In this document: piece by piece, positions 1 to 8,960 of the stretch
Layout of the letters: every line of letters starts with the position of its first letter
Numbering within the stretch: the stretch's first letter is position 1
Assembly: GCF_030068615.1 (NCBI RefSeq)
Contig: NZ_JASJOC010000006.1
Span: 1-64,000 of the forward strand
DNA: 64,000 nucleotides
Origin: Halostagnicola sp. A-GB9-2
Lineage (GTDB): Archaea > Halobacteriota > Halobacteria > Halobacteriales > Natrialbaceae
Reading direction: 5' to 3'
Program-made: the position numbers and the translations under genes
Notes under the pieces: model-generated
Databases searched by the model: none
Seen by the model: the letters and a program-made list of their open reading frames with translations, nothing else
Told to the model about the DNA's origin: nothing

Positions 1-131
1 TGACATCCTGCGTCACGTCGTTTACATTCATAACGAGGAGACGGTCCCTACATAAGGCCGTCGAACGAATCGTCCTCCGAAAACCGGTACCATGCGACCC
101 CCTTCCAATGGGCACGCCATAGTGTGAGCAG

Positions 132-368
132 TTACTCGTGAGCCGCGTCCCACTCGGTCGGCTTCCGGAAATTTCCACACTGGTTGCACTTGATCCGGCC
201 CATCGAGTCCATCGCGTTGTCGATGCTCTCGCAGTTCGCACAGAACCAACCGTATCGCTGGTTGCAGTCTCGAGACTCGTAGGCGACGAGAAACGGCGCT
301 TTAGAACCCGTATCGCCCTCGGACTCGGAGATGTAGACCGTCCCGTCGTCCGTGGATTTCGTTTGCAT
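132..368 (-). CDS. Small zinc-ribbon protein, DUF5816-like
   Basis: A 78-residue acidic protein. Its C-terminal half carries two cysteine pairs, FCANC and CNQCG, about 20 residues apart, which is the spacing of a zinc ribbon. The end (RKPTEWDAAHE) matches my memory of the haloarchaeal DUF5816 family, known only as small putative zinc-binding proteins. It starts at an ATG and stands alone, divergent from the phosphoesterase gene that begins about 140 bases to its right. Its function is unknown. The family name is from recall; the zinc-ribbon reading is visible in the sequence. Confidence 0.75.
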   Translation of the reverse strand: MQTKSTDDGTVYISESEGDTGSKAPFLVAYESRDCNQRYGWFCANCESIDNAMDSMGRIKCNQCGNFRKPTEWDAAHE

Positions 369-504
369 AACGCACCGTTGGTGGGCTCGAAATAAATGCG
401 TGTCTTTCCCACGAATTCTCCTCGCGTGTGTCCGTGTGCGCGTTGGGATAATCCTGCAGGAGAGACCGACGGAATCAAGCTACCGGTGACGTAATTTCCG
501 GCGA

Positions 505-1866
505 ATGTCTCTCCACCTGGTACAGTACTCCGACATCGAAAACGCCTGTGATTACCCCGAACAGATCGGGCGGCTCGCACGAGCGATCAGAACGCGATCC
601 GACGACGGAACACTGGTCATCGGAACGGGAGATAACACGTCTCCCGGCGTCTTGCCGCTGATGACCGAGGGCCGACAGGCGCTCGAGTTTTACGATGCGG
701 TCGAACCGGACGTCGAAACCTTCGGCAATCACGACTTCGACTACGGCTACGAGGCGACTCTCGAGATCGTTCGGAATTCGCCACAGCAATGGGTGAGCGC
801 GAACGTGATCCGGAACGGCGACACGTTCGGCGCGGAGGCAGGGGTCAAACCGTGGACGACGGTAGAGCGAAACGGAACGACCGTCGGAATCACCGGTGTC
901 ACGACCCAGCGAACCGGGTCGTTGAACCCGATGGCGACGGGGTTGGGGTTTCGTGATCCGATCGATGCCGCGGACGAAGCTGTAGCTGAGCTCCGCGCTG
1001 CGGGTGCCGAGATCGTCGTAATCTGTTCGCACCTCGGCGGGGCCGACGGTGACCTCGCGCATGCGGTCGACGCCGACGTTATTCTGGGCGGCCACGTTCC
1101 GAGCACGCGACTCGAGCGGATCAAGGGAACGCTGCTAACCCGACCCGGCGACGGTGGAAGCGCGATCGTCGACGTAACAATCGAGAGCGAGCCGGATTCG
1201 AGGATCGTCCGGACGGACGGGTACGAACCCGCGCCAGACGTCGTCGAGGCGTTTCGAGAACTCGAGGTCTCGGCGGGACTGAACGACGTTGTCGCGACGG
1301 TCGATGACCCGATCGAACGGACCGAATCGACGCTGTTCGGTGGCGAAAGTCGTGTGGGGAACTTCGTTGCCGATGCCTATCGGTGGGAGACGGGTGCCGA
1401 CGTCGCCGTCCAAAACAGCGGCGGAATCCGCTCTGGAGCCTCACTCGAGGGCGAAGTAACTGCGTCGGACCTCATTAGCCTGATTCCGTTCGACGAACCG
1501 ATTGCAATCGCAGAACTCACCGGAGAGCAACTAGCTGCGGTGTTCGACGACGCAGCGGGCCTCGACCTCGGATTTGCTGAACCCGGCTGGTGGCACGCAC
1601 ACGTAAGCGGGATCTCGCTCGAGTGGGAACGAGAGAACCACGGGGTGACGATTCAGCGGGTAAATGGTGAACCGTTCGATAGCGACGCAATGTACGAACT
1701 AGCAACATCGAACTACCTCTTTCATACGGACGACGAGTTCCCGGCGCTTGGGGCCGCTGATCGAACGGAAACGACCGAATCCACTCAGTACGAAGTATTA
1801 CTCGAGTATGCACGCGAATGTGGAATCGATCCGTCAGTCGACGACCGGGTCCGACCGCGATACTAA
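505..1866 (+). CDS. 5'-nucleotidase / 2',3'-cyclic phosphodiesterase family metallophosphoesterase
   Basis: A 453-residue two-domain enzyme of the UshA/YfkN type. The N-terminal calcineurin-like domain has the metal-binding GNHDFDYG motif near residue 75 and ICSHLGG near residue 175, followed by an ILGGHVP metal-site histidine near residue 196. The C-terminal half has NSGGIRSG near residue 305, the substrate-binding signature of the 5'-nucleotidase C-terminal domain. Such enzymes remove phosphate from nucleotides. There is no signal peptide, unlike bacterial UshA, so a cytoplasmic location is likely; the usual first metal motif (DxH) is replaced by QYSDIE near the start. It runs into the Usp-like gene just downstream on the same strand. 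Confidence 0.85.
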   Translation: MSLHLVQYSDIENACDYPEQIGRLARAIRTRSDDGTLVIGTGDNTSPGVLPLMTEGRQALEFYDAVEPDVETFGNHDFDYGYEATLEIVRNSPQQWVSANVIRNGDTFGAEAGVKPWTTVERNGTTVGITGVTTQRTGSLNPMATGLGFRDPIDAADEAVAELRAAGAEIVVICSHLGGADGDLAHAVDADVILGGHVPSTRLERIKGTLLTRPGDGGSAIVDVTIESEPDSRIVRTDGYEPAPDVVEAFRELEVSAGLNDVVATVDDPIERTESTLFGGESRVGNFVADAYRWETGADVAVQNSGGIRSGASLEGEVTASDLISLIPFDEPIAIAELTGEQLAAVFDDAAGLDLGFAEPGWWHAHVSGISLEWERENHGVTIQRVNGEPFDSDAMYELATSNYLFHTDDEFPALGAADRTETTESTQYEVLLEYARECGIDPSVDDRVRPRY

Positions 1867-1897
1867 ACGTTTACCAGCGCGGGGAGTGTTCGAGTGG

Positions 1898-2311
1898 ATG
1901 ATGACGCTGGTCGTGGTCCCCGTTCGGTACCCACTAACAACACACTCTAAACGAACGCTCGAGCAGGCTATCAATGTCGCGCGCGAGCGCGAAGGAGCGC
2001 TGACTGTCTTGCACGTCAACCTATATCAGAACGGAAAGAGCGTAACTCGAACCGAACTAAAAGACGCCGTCGAAGAGCACTTCGGACAACTCAAGAACGT
2101 TCGGTACATCGTTCGCACCGGGTTCTTGGTTGAGGAAAGCATTCTCGAGGAAATTGCAGCGGAAGAAGCGGATGTCGCGGTCATCGGAACCAAACAGGTG
2201 AGTCGGTTGCGACGGATATTCAGGCGATTTACGGATAACCCGAATATCGATCATTACCTGCGTTCGCACCTCGATTGCGAGGTGATCACCGTGGATAAAT
2301 CACTGAGTTGA
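1898..2311 (+). CDS. Universal stress protein-like (diverged UspA)
   Basis: About 137 residues with a Rossmann-like alternation. The N-terminal strand TLVVVPVRYP is followed by helix-rich stretches, and a final strand EVITVDKS ends the fold as in UspA proteins. The glycine-rich ATP loop (GxxG-9x-G-S/T) is not recognisable; only VIGTK remains at that place, so this is probably a non-ATP-binding Usp. The reading frame is open further upstream into the preceding gene, but the tandem ATGs at 1898 and 1901 fit the Usp N-terminus, so I start there. It begins about 30 bases after the phosphoesterase stop and may share its transcript. Confidence 0.7.
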   Translation: MMTLVVVPVRYPLTTHSKRTLEQAINVAREREGALTVLHVNLYQNGKSVTRTELKDAVEEHFGQLKNVRYIVRTGFLVEESILEEIAAEEADVAVIGTKQVSRLRRIFRRFTDNPNIDHYLRSHLDCEVITVDKSLS

Positions 2312-2331
2312 GCGACGGAGACTCGGGGATG

Positions 2332-2790
2332 TCACTGGCCCGATTCGCGGTCGGTGGATCCTGCGTTACGAACGACGAGAACGGGAGTCGACGCGTTATC
2401 GACGACCCGCTCCGAGACGCTCCCTAACGAAGTCACTTTCTCCCGAGGACTTTTTCCGCGGGTTCCGATCACGATGAGGTCGATCCCCTGCTCGTTCGCG
2501 TACTCGAGGATCGCCTTTGAGGGAGTTCCGCGTCGGACGGATCCGACCGTGTTGAGGTCCCGCTCGCGCGCCGTAGCTTCGACCGCGTCGACGGCGCGCA
2601 TTCCCTCGGACTCGAGTGACTCCTCGAGATCCGCCTTCGTCTCGTCGGCGGCCGCAGTCGTAATTCGACTGTCGACGACGTAGAGTCCGTGAACCGTTGC
2701 GTCGTTGTCTACTGCGATCGAAACGGCATGCGAGAGAGTTTCCGGAACGGTATCGCTGGCGTCCGTCGGAACGAGAATGTCGTCGTACAT
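2332..2790 (-). CDS. Universal stress protein UspA family
   Basis: A 152-residue classic Usp. It starts MYDDILVPTDAS, has a central alpha/beta core, and near residues 107-130 shows VIGTRGKS followed by GSVSERVV, the G-2x-G-9x-G-S ATP-binding signature. The last strand is TPVLVVRNA. Haloarchaea keep many such stress proteins and the specific role cannot be read from sequence. It converges with the diverged Usp gene on the other strand, so two Usp genes sit tail to tail 20 bases apart. Confidence 0.92.
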   Translation of the reverse strand: MYDDILVPTDASDTVPETLSHAVSIAVDNDATVHGLYVVDSRITTAAADETKADLEESLESEGMRAVDAVEATARERDLNTVGSVRRGTPSKAILEYANEQGIDLIVIGTRGKSPREKVTSLGSVSERVVDNASTPVLVVRNAGSTDRESGQ

Positions 2791-2846
2791 CTATCGATCT
2801 ACCGTGGGATTTGAACGCTGTCCCCATAAAATGACCTCAGGGGGGG

Positions 2847-3854
2847 TTACGGTCCGGGCGCATCGGGGTTGCCGTCACCGGTCTGAAACTCCGTTCGCGG
2901 CGCTCGTTCCTGCACGTGCTGGTCCTCGATGGTCGTTCGGGCGACACCGCTCGTCTCGTCGAAGACGTGATGGGTGTGCGGGTAGGCGAACTCGACGTCG
3001 TTTTTCGCGAACCGGCGTCGGATCTCGGCCTGGACGTCCGAGCGGGCGACCGTCTGCTTGTAGGGATGTTCGATCCAGAACCGGACCTGTAAGTTCACGC
3101 CGTGATCGCCGTACTCGATAATATCGCAGATGGGCGCCGCACCGTACCGTGCGCTCCCGATTCGAATGTCAGGGCCGCCCGAAATGACGGTATCGACGCT
3201 TCGAGCCGCCCGTTGAGCATGGCGTCGAGCGGCTTCGAGGTCGCTTTCGTAGGTGACGTCGAACGCGACGGAGACTCGCGTTCGCTCGTCTTCTGCCGAA
3301 TAGTTGACGACGTCCCGGCGGTGAATCTCGGAGTTTGGTATCACGAGAAAGGTATTATCGAGCGTGAATATCTTCGTGTATCTGATGGTGATGTCCTCCA
3401 CGAAGCCTTTGTGGCCTTCGTCGGTGACTTCGATCATGTCACCGATCTCGAAGGGGCGGTCCGAGAGGATGAAGATACCATTGATGAAGCTGCTGATCAG
3501 GGGTGCGAGGACGACACCGACGATTGCGGAGATGACGGCGACCGAAAAGAAAATCTCGCCGCCACCGACGCCGAAGATGCTCGCCACGACTGCGAACGTG
3601 AACAGGAGAACGCTGACGCGCACGCCCCTGAGAATCGTCCGGGTGACGCTCGGCCGTTCGATCTGTCTGGCGACGGTCCGTCCGGTGAGTCTCACGACGA
3701 GCTTCGAGAGATACCAACCGGCGACGAGGACGAGACACGCGAGGAGAATCTCGAAGCCGGCGTCGACGAGCCGTTCTGAATCCCAGTCCGAAAGGAGACC
3801 GTAGGATTCTTCGGCCACAGCGAGCTCACCGGCCCTCAGCCAGTCTTCGCGCAT
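2847..3854 (-). CDS. Small-conductance mechanosensitive channel (MscS family)
   Basis: About 335 residues. Three predicted membrane segments lie near residues 32-52, 72-92 and 96-125; the last is glycine/alanine-rich ([29 protein letters not shown]) and forms the pore-lining helix. It is followed by the MscS beta domain, with [11 protein letters not shown] and VEDITIRYT, and the alpha/beta C-terminal vestibule. Such channels release osmolytes on hypo-osmotic shock, which is relevant to a halophile. The frame is open 33 codons further upstream, but the ATG at 3854 gives the normal N-terminus and leaves a promoter gap toward the divergent TrmB gene. Confidence 0.9.
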   Translation of the reverse strand: MREDWLRAGELAVAEESYGLLSDWDSERLVDAGFEILLACLVLVAGWYLSKLVVRLTGRTVARQIERPSVTRTILRGVRVSVLLFTFAVVASIFGVGGGEIFFSVAVISAIVGVVLAPLISSFINGIFILSDRPFEIGDMIEVTDEGHKGFVEDITIRYTKIFTLDNTFLVIPNSEIHRRDVVNYSAEDERTRVSVAFDVTYESDLEAARRHAQRAARSVDTVISGGPDIRIGSARYGAAPICDIIEYGDHGVNLQVRFWIEHPYKQTVARSDVQAEIRRRFAKNDVEFAYPHTHHVFDETSGVARTTIEDQHVQERAPRTEFQTGDGNPDAPGP

Positions 3855-3980
3855 AAAAACACACTCTTGTTGCCGGTGGTTAAGCGTTCTGACGGACTCG
3901 CCGATGACAACCGAATTTCGAAAACGAGTGTTACTCAATCCATAATAAATCATTTATCCTTCGAGAGCATACGGTGTCAC

Positions 3981-5042
3981 ATGTCACAGGACGAGCTTCG
4001 CTCGACCGTCGAGCGTGTCGGGGACCGATTCAACCTCGGCGAATACGAAATCGATGCCTATCTGACGGTCCTAGAGCAGGGCCAGCTCACGGCGAGTGAA
4101 ATCGCGGATCGGACCGATATTCCCCAGCCGCGAGTGTACGACACCGTCCGAAGTCTCAGCGACCGTGGGCTGGTCGAGTTGCGAGAATCTCGCCCGATGA
4201 AAGTCGTCGCCATCGATCCCGAGGAGGCCTTCGAGAACGTCCAGAGCTCCCTCGAACAGATGATCGACGAACTCGAATCCCGGTATACGGCACCCGCTCG
4301 AGATACAGAGGCCGTCTCGCTCGTCAAGTCTCGGTCGACAATTCTGCGCTACCTCGAGGAGGTGATCGATGCGGCCGAGTACGAGCTTGCACTCTCGCTG
4401 ACTCCCGATCTGTTGACTCGTTTCGAGGACGAACTGAAGGCGGCCGTCGACGACGACGTGAGTGTCGATCTGATCGTCACCCCCGCCTCAGAGGCGCCCG
4501 AACCCGACGAGTTCGATTACCTGGAAGTTGCGACGACCGCACGTGCCCGAAGAGGAATCACGACGCCAGTCGTCGCCGTCGCGGACGGAAACTATTCGAT
4601 CTACGCAACGCAGGATGCCCTCCGCGACGACCAGGATCGGTATGGAGTCATTTTCAACCGGTCCGCACTGGGCTTTCTCGTCTCGGGCTTTTTCGGAACC
4701 GTGCTCTGGACCACCGCTGAACGGACGCTGGGCGAAAACGGAAAGGGGCGACCCTATCCCCGCCGATACGCGTCGATTCGGCGCTGTGTGAAAGACGTGA
4801 TCGACGAAGGCGGAGAGTTCTACGCGACAATCGAAGGACGGGACGTCGCCGTTGGCGGTTCGCGCGTCGTGCAGGGACTCGTCACCGACGTTTCCTTCGA
4901 AGTTTCCGAAGAGGTCGCCTCGCTAACCCTCGAGACGAACGACGGCGACCTGACCGTCGGCGGTCGCGTGGCAGCACTCGAGGATATCGAGGCACACGAG
5001 ATCCGGATCGGCCGACACAAGCCACCGGCGCTCGACGAATAG
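3981..5042 (+). CDS. TrmB family transcriptional regulator (sugar-responsive)
   Basis: A 353-residue regulator. Residues about 25-75 form a winged helix-turn-helix ([17 protein letters not shown], then [14 protein letters not shown]). A coiled linker follows, then a PLD-like sensor core, and the C-terminal beta domain typical of TrmB proteins binds sugar ligands. In characterised archaea TrmB proteins control maltose/trehalose uptake and central sugar metabolism. Its location directly upstream of a sugar ABC operon on the same strand suggests it regulates that operon. The ATG at 3981 is preceded by an AT-rich TATA-like stretch (about 3941-3957). The frame is open upstream, but the longer start would run over that promoter. 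Confidence 0.87.
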   Translation: MSQDELRSTVERVGDRFNLGEYEIDAYLTVLEQGQLTASEIADRTDIPQPRVYDTVRSLSDRGLVELRESRPMKVVAIDPEEAFENVQSSLEQMIDELESRYTAPARDTEAVSLVKSRSTILRYLEEVIDAAEYELALSLTPDLLTRFEDELKAAVDDDVSVDLIVTPASEAPEPDEFDYLEVATTARARRGITTPVVAVADGNYSIYATQDALRDDQDRYGVIFNRSALGFLVSGFFGTVLWTTAERTLGENGKGRPYPRRYASIRRCVKDVIDEGGEFYATIEGRDVAVGGSRVVQGLVTDVSFEVSEEVASLTLETNDGDLTVGGRVAALEDIEAHEIRIGRHKPPALDE

Positions 5043-5055
5043 ATCATCGGACATC

Positions 5056-5107
5056 CACGCTCTGTACATCCCGACTGAGCATTCACGCTCTGTACATCCC
5101 GACTGAG
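5056..5107. repeat. Tandem 24-base direct repeat downstream of the TrmB gene
   Basis: CACGCTCTGTACATCCCGAC and the four following bases (TGAG) occur at 5056-5079 and again, identical, at 5084-5107, a 28-base period. The pair lies between the TrmB stop codon and a mini-ORF. A slippage duplication and a protein-binding pair are both possible; the sequence alone does not decide. Confidence 0.8.
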
Positions 5108-5108
5108 T

Positions 5109-5252
5109 ATGGACTCGCATCCGCGCTCAATGAGTGTTTTACTGGCGAAACTCGATATTGATGAGAAGGAGACGACGCTACTCGTTTGTTTGGCTCAGTC
5201 ACTCGAGAAAGTGATCGGTGACGAGAACGGATCGTCGATGAACGACGGCTGA
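5109..5252 (+). CDS. Possible 47-residue small protein
   Basis: An ATG-to-TGA frame of 48 codons between the TrmB gene and the sugar ABC operon. It would encode a small, mostly helical peptide with a hydrophobic centre (TTLLVCLAQSLEKVIG). A second ATG lies 7 codons in. I recognise no family. Its start overlaps the last bases of the 24-base tandem repeat. The only support is its position, orientation and haloarchaeal-looking codons, so a chance ORF is quite possible. Confidence 0.25.
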   Translation: MDSHPRSMSVLLAKLDIDEKETTLLVCLAQSLEKVIGDENGSSMNDG

Positions 5253-5284
5253 GTCGACTTGTAAGCTCGTCTTAGACGCGTACA

Positions 5285-5335
5285 GAATCGAGAGATTCAG
5301 TTTTTATTACAACGATTCTAGCGAAGAATTATATT
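5285..5335 (+). promoter_or_regulatory. Promoter and candidate operators of the sugar ABC operon
   Basis: Two short perfect inverted repeats precede the operon: GAATC-GAGA-GATTC at 5285-5298 and ATTCT-N5-AGAAT at 5315-5329. The second abuts an AATTATATT TATA-like element (5327-5335), which lies about 26-30 bases before the ATG at 5361 and therefore fits a leaderless haloarchaeal transcript. The position over the TATA box is what a repressor site would need. TrmB, encoded just upstream, is the obvious candidate binder, but that is inference. Confidence 0.5.
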
Positions 5336-5360
5336 GGAGAGTGCACTCTAGTTGGAAGAG

Positions 5361-6836
5361 ATGGCCCCGAAGGCAAGCGACGAACGTTCCCGGCGAAGGG
5401 TTTCCCGGCGGATATTCGTCAAAGCGGCGTCGGTGTCGGCGGCGACGACTGGCGTCGCCGTCGCCGGCTGTCTGGGTCGGGCGCGCCAAGAAGGTACGGT
5501 CGTGATGTCCGGCGATACGGACTTCGAGGACATCATGCACGCTGACGGCGACGAGCCGTCGGTTCAGCAGGCGCTCTGGGATGCCGGGCTCGACGAAGAC
5601 ATTACCGTCGAGGTGCAGGCGAGCGTCGACGATTCCGCACAGCGGATGCAGTCATACCAGTCCGCGTTGCAGGCCGGGCGATCCCCGCCGGACATCTTTA
5701 TGATGGACAGCGGGTGGACGATCCCGTTTATTCTCCGGGAGCAAACGACGCCTCTCGAGGAAGAACTCTCGCCTGAGATCATAGAGCGGGTCGAAAACGA
5801 GTATCTCGAGGCGGCACTCGAGACGGCTCGCAACCCGGAAACCGACAGGCTCCACGCGATCCCGTTGTTCCCGGACTTCGGTACGGTGCTCTACCGGCAG
5901 GATCTGATCGAAGACGCGGGATACGAGACGGACGAGTGGGGGACCGAGCCGCCGACCTGGCAGGAGTTCTCCGAAGTGACGGGCGATGCACTCGAGGAGA
6001 GCGGTGTTGATTTCGGGTTCACGACGCAGGCGGCGGCCTACGAGGGACTCGCTTGCTGTACGTTTACCGAGGTGATGTCCACCTGGGGCGGCGGATACTT
6101 TGGCGGGACCGAGAACCTGTTCGTCGCGGGTGATCGCCCGATTACCGTCGACTCGGAACCGGTTCTCGATGCGATTCGGATGATGCGGACGTTCATCCAC
6201 GGGCCAGACGACGAGCACGCGCTCGAGGGGTATCAGCAGATCTGTCCCTCGGCTATCGTTCAATGGTCCGAAGAAGAATCGCTGAGCCCGTTCGCGAACG
6301 GGAACGCGGTCGCCCACCGCAACTGGCCCTTCGCGATCGCACAGACCGGCGCAGAGGACGCTTTCGGCGAAGACCTCGGTGTGATGCCGATGCCGTACGC
6401 GGTCAGCGAAGACGAGTCGGAGTTCGAGGGTGTCGGCGGAACGGCCGCCGGACTCGGCGGCTGGCACCTCACTCTCAATCCCAACACCGATCGAGTCGAC
6501 GAGGCGGCGCAGGTTCTGGAGGCGTTCACTCAGGAGGAAGTGATGCTCACCATCTTCGAACTCCAGGGCTTTCTCCCGCCGATTCTCGAGCTGATCGAGG
6601 AGGCGGATCCGGACGAAATCGGCCCCGTCGCACGATACACCGACCAGATACAAATCGCCGGGGAGAACGCCGTTCCACGACCCGTTACCGACATCTGGCC
6701 CGAACAATCCGCGCTGATATTCCAGGAGGTAAACGCCGCCTATCGTGGTGCAAAGTCGCCGGAGGGTGCGATGTCAGATCTCATGGACCGACTCGAGGCG
6801 AGCGAAGCAGGCGTGGAGGAACAGAATGTCGACTGA
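5361..6836 (+). CDS. Sugar ABC transporter substrate-binding lipoprotein (MalE/UgpB-like)
   Basis: About 491 residues. The N-terminus holds a twin-arginine signal (SRRIFVKAA near residue 18) followed by a lipobox-like AVAGC, typical of haloarchaeal Tat-exported lipoproteins. The mature part is a family-1 solute-binding protein, with the PPDIFMMDSGWT segment of sugar binders, aromatic-rich patches and a long C-terminal helical lobe. It captures a carbohydrate outside the cell for the two permeases that follow. The frame opens at a TTG three codons earlier; I chose the ATG at 5361. The stop overlaps the next gene by 11 bases, so the two are translationally coupled. The substrate cannot be assigned from sequence. 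Confidence 0.9.
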   Translation: MAPKASDERSRRRVSRRIFVKAASVSAATTGVAVAGCLGRARQEGTVVMSGDTDFEDIMHADGDEPSVQQALWDAGLDEDITVEVQASVDDSAQRMQSYQSALQAGRSPPDIFMMDSGWTIPFILREQTTPLEEELSPEIIERVENEYLEAALETARNPETDRLHAIPLFPDFGTVLYRQDLIEDAGYETDEWGTEPPTWQEFSEVTGDALEESGVDFGFTTQAAAYEGLACCTFTEVMSTWGGGYFGGTENLFVAGDRPITVDSEPVLDAIRMMRTFIHGPDDEHALEGYQQICPSAIVQWSEEESLSPFANGNAVAHRNWPFAIAQTGAEDAFGEDLGVMPMPYAVSEDESEFEGVGGTAAGLGGWHLTLNPNTDRVDEAAQVLEAFTQEEVMLTIFELQGFLPPILELIEEADPDEIGPVARYTDQIQIAGENAVPRPVTDIWPEQSALIFQEVNAAYRGAKSPEGAMSDLMDRLEASEAGVEEQNVD

Positions 6837-7869
6837 CACCGATTCCGATCGAGAGTTGCTGGTCGGCGGAGACGGCGAGTCAGAACAGGACCGAACCGGT
6901 AACGTGATCACCAACTGGATGGAGGGGCTGAGCGAGGCGGCGTACGCCTACCTGCTTTTGCTTCCGGCGTTCGCGCTCTTGGCGTTTATCGCCTTCTATC
7001 CGCTGTTGATGACGTTCGTGATGTCCCTGCGGGAGGACCAAACGAGGGGTGCGGAGCCGTTAGGCGGGTTCGTCGGAATCGACAACTACGCCGACATCCT
7101 CACCGGAAACGCGCGACTCGCTCGCCAGTTTCTCGACGTATCGGTCTCGACCTCGTTCCCGTTTATCGACCTCGGCGTTCCGTTTTTGCAACAGGCGCTG
7201 TTCGTCACGCTCGCCTTCGCCGTTGTCAGCGTCTTCCTCGAGACAATCATCGGCTTCGGGCAGGCGTACGTACTGGATCAAGACTTTCGTGGACGGCGGT
7301 GGGTTCGCGTCGCGATCATCCTCCCGTGGGCCGTTCCGATCGTTATCCAGGGGATGATCTTCTTCCTGCTCTTTCAACCTACGGTCGGCTTCGGCAGCGA
7401 CCTCATGCAGTGGCTCGGAATCTTCGGGCCCGACCCGCTCGCGGATAGTCAGGACTCGTTTATCATCATCCTCATCGCGGATATCTGGAAATCCTCTGCG
7501 TTCATGGCGTTGCTTATTCTCGCCGGACTCCAGAGCATCGATCGGAGCCTGTATAACGTCGCCCAGGTTGCCGGAGCGTCACCGTGGCAACGGTTCAAAC
7601 TGATCACGCTCCCGCTGGTGTTGCCCGCCTTGCTGGTCGCGATGTTGTTCCGAACGATGGACGCCATGCGGGTGTACGGACTCATCGAATCGACCGCTGG
7701 TTGTACGACCGTTCCGTCGTTGACGTGTCTTGTCGTCGAAGCGATGTTTGGCGGGACTCGCATCTACGCGACGGCCGCGGCCGTTGCGTTCGCGACAGCG
7801 CTCGTGATCGGCCTGATCATCTCGGCGTACGTCTTTTTCTTCCGGGATACCGAGGGAGGTGTCTACTAA
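6826..7869 (+). CDS. Sugar ABC transporter permease (MalF/UgpA-like)
   Basis: About 347 residues with six or more membrane segments, the first near residues 42-66. The EAA cytoplasmic loop that docks the ATPase reads NVAQVAGASPWQRFKLITLP near residues 245-265, giving the expected A...G spacing. It starts at an ATG 11 bases inside the upstream binding-protein gene. The longer open frame upstream lies within that gene and is not used. It pairs with the second permease, whose ATG overlaps its stop. Confidence 0.92.
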   Translation: MSTDTDSDRELLVGGDGESEQDRTGNVITNWMEGLSEAAYAYLLLLPAFALLAFIAFYPLLMTFVMSLREDQTRGAEPLGGFVGIDNYADILTGNARLARQFLDVSVSTSFPFIDLGVPFLQQALFVTLAFAVVSVFLETIIGFGQAYVLDQDFRGRRWVRVAIILPWAVPIVIQGMIFFLLFQPTVGFGSDLMQWLGIFGPDPLADSQDSFIIILIADIWKSSAFMALLILAGLQSIDRSLYNVAQVAGASPWQRFKLITLPLVLPALLVAMLFRTMDAMRVYGLIESTAGCTTVPSLTCLVVEAMFGGTRIYATAAAVAFATALVIGLIISAYVFFFRDTEGGVY

Positions 7870-8951
7870 TGACCGGTGATCGAAACCACGCCGAAGACGA
7901 CGGCGGATCGGCTACGGAACGAACCGGTGATGAAGCCGTTAATCGGGACACTACCCTCGAGAAAGGGACCGAAGCCGGGGCCGAACTCTCGGCAACTCGA
8001 GCGGCCGACGGCGGAACGACCGTCGGCGAAACCGACGACGCGGAGCTCCGGCGAGGGTTCTTCCAGCAGTGGGTGGCCGACTCGATCTCGAATCCGGCCC
8101 GGGTGTACCGGTCGATGTTCTACGTCGCGACGATCTTCTTCCTGTTGACGACGCTCTTTCCGTTCTACTGGCTCCTGATGGTGGCGCTGACCCCCGAAGG
8201 GCAACAACAGGATATCATCCTGACGCCGAACGGATTCAATCCCGGGGCGTTCGTCGAGGTCTTCGAAGTGATTCCGTTCCACTGGTACATGTTCAACAGC
8301 TTCGTGATTGCGACGGCGTCGACCATCATCGTCCTCGTCATCGCGAGCCTCGCGGGCTACGCCTTCGGCCGACTCGAGTTCCCGGGAAAAGTTCCCCTGT
8401 TGTTGCTCGTGTTGGTGATTTCCTTTTTCCCGCCGGCGGCGTTTTTCATCCCGTTGAACGACCTGTTCAACACGCCCGTCGGAATCCTCGAGCCGATCAC
8501 CGGCGATGGAACGCTGTACAACACGCCCGGGGCGATGGTCATGCCGCTGTCGGCGATCTTCATGCCGCTGGCGATCTTCATCCTGACGACGTTCTACTCG
8601 CAGATCCCCGAGGGACTCGAGGACGCCGCCCGTGTCGAGGGCACCACGCGGCTGGGAGCGCTCTTCCGGGTCATCATCCCGCTGTCGGCACCCGGCGTCG
8701 CCACGGCGGGCGTGTTGACCTTCATCGCCGTCTACAACGAGTTCTTCTTCTCGTTTCTGATGACAGACGGCCAGCCCGAGAACTGGGCCCCGATTCTCGA
8801 GGGGATCCTCGGTTACCAGGGGCAGTACGAAGTGATGTACCACCTCATGGCCGCCGCGAGCATCATCGGGGTCATCCCCGTCGCGATCCTCGTAATCGTG
8901 GCCCAGGAAAAGATCGTCAGCGGACTCACCGCGGGCGCACTCAAGGAATAA
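7869..8951 (+). CDS. Sugar ABC transporter permease (MalG/UgpE-like)
   Basis: About 360 residues, starting at an ATG in a TAATG overlap with the previous permease stop. An unusually long acidic, charged N-terminal tail of about 75 residues precedes the first membrane segment (ATIFFLLTTLFPFYWLLMV). The EAA loop near residues 260-280 reads LEDAARVEGTTRLGALFRV, the MalG-type signature. The C-terminus has AQEKIVSGLTAGALKE, also family-typical. The long N-tail is more than MalG normally has. Confidence 0.92.
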   Translation: MTGDRNHAEDDGGSATERTGDEAVNRDTTLEKGTEAGAELSATRAADGGTTVGETDDAELRRGFFQQWVADSISNPARVYRSMFYVATIFFLLTTLFPFYWLLMVALTPEGQQQDIILTPNGFNPGAFVEVFEVIPFHWYMFNSFVIATASTIIVLVIASLAGYAFGRLEFPGKVPLLLLVLVISFFPPAAFFIPLNDLFNTPVGILEPITGDGTLYNTPGAMVMPLSAIFMPLAIFILTTFYSQIPEGLEDAARVEGTTRLGALFRVIIPLSAPGVATAGVLTFIAVYNEFFFSFLMTDGQPENWAPILEGILGYQGQYEVMYHLMAAASIIGVIPVAILVIVAQEKIVSGLTAGALKE

Positions 8952-8960
8952 TCACAAACT

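Noticed and set aside
1-131. Possible gene at the left edge
   Set aside because: Frames here are short and without domain. I see nothing to report before the zinc-ribbon gene.
5652-6707. 351-codon minus-strand frame opposite the sugar-binding protein
   Set aside because: It is the antisense shadow of a gene with a Tat signal and clear family motifs. High GC makes long antisense frames common here.
7866-8843. 325-codon minus-strand frame opposite the MalG-like permease
   Set aside because: Antisense shadow; very rich in His, Arg and Asp with no domain. The plus-strand permease has membrane segments and the EAA loop.
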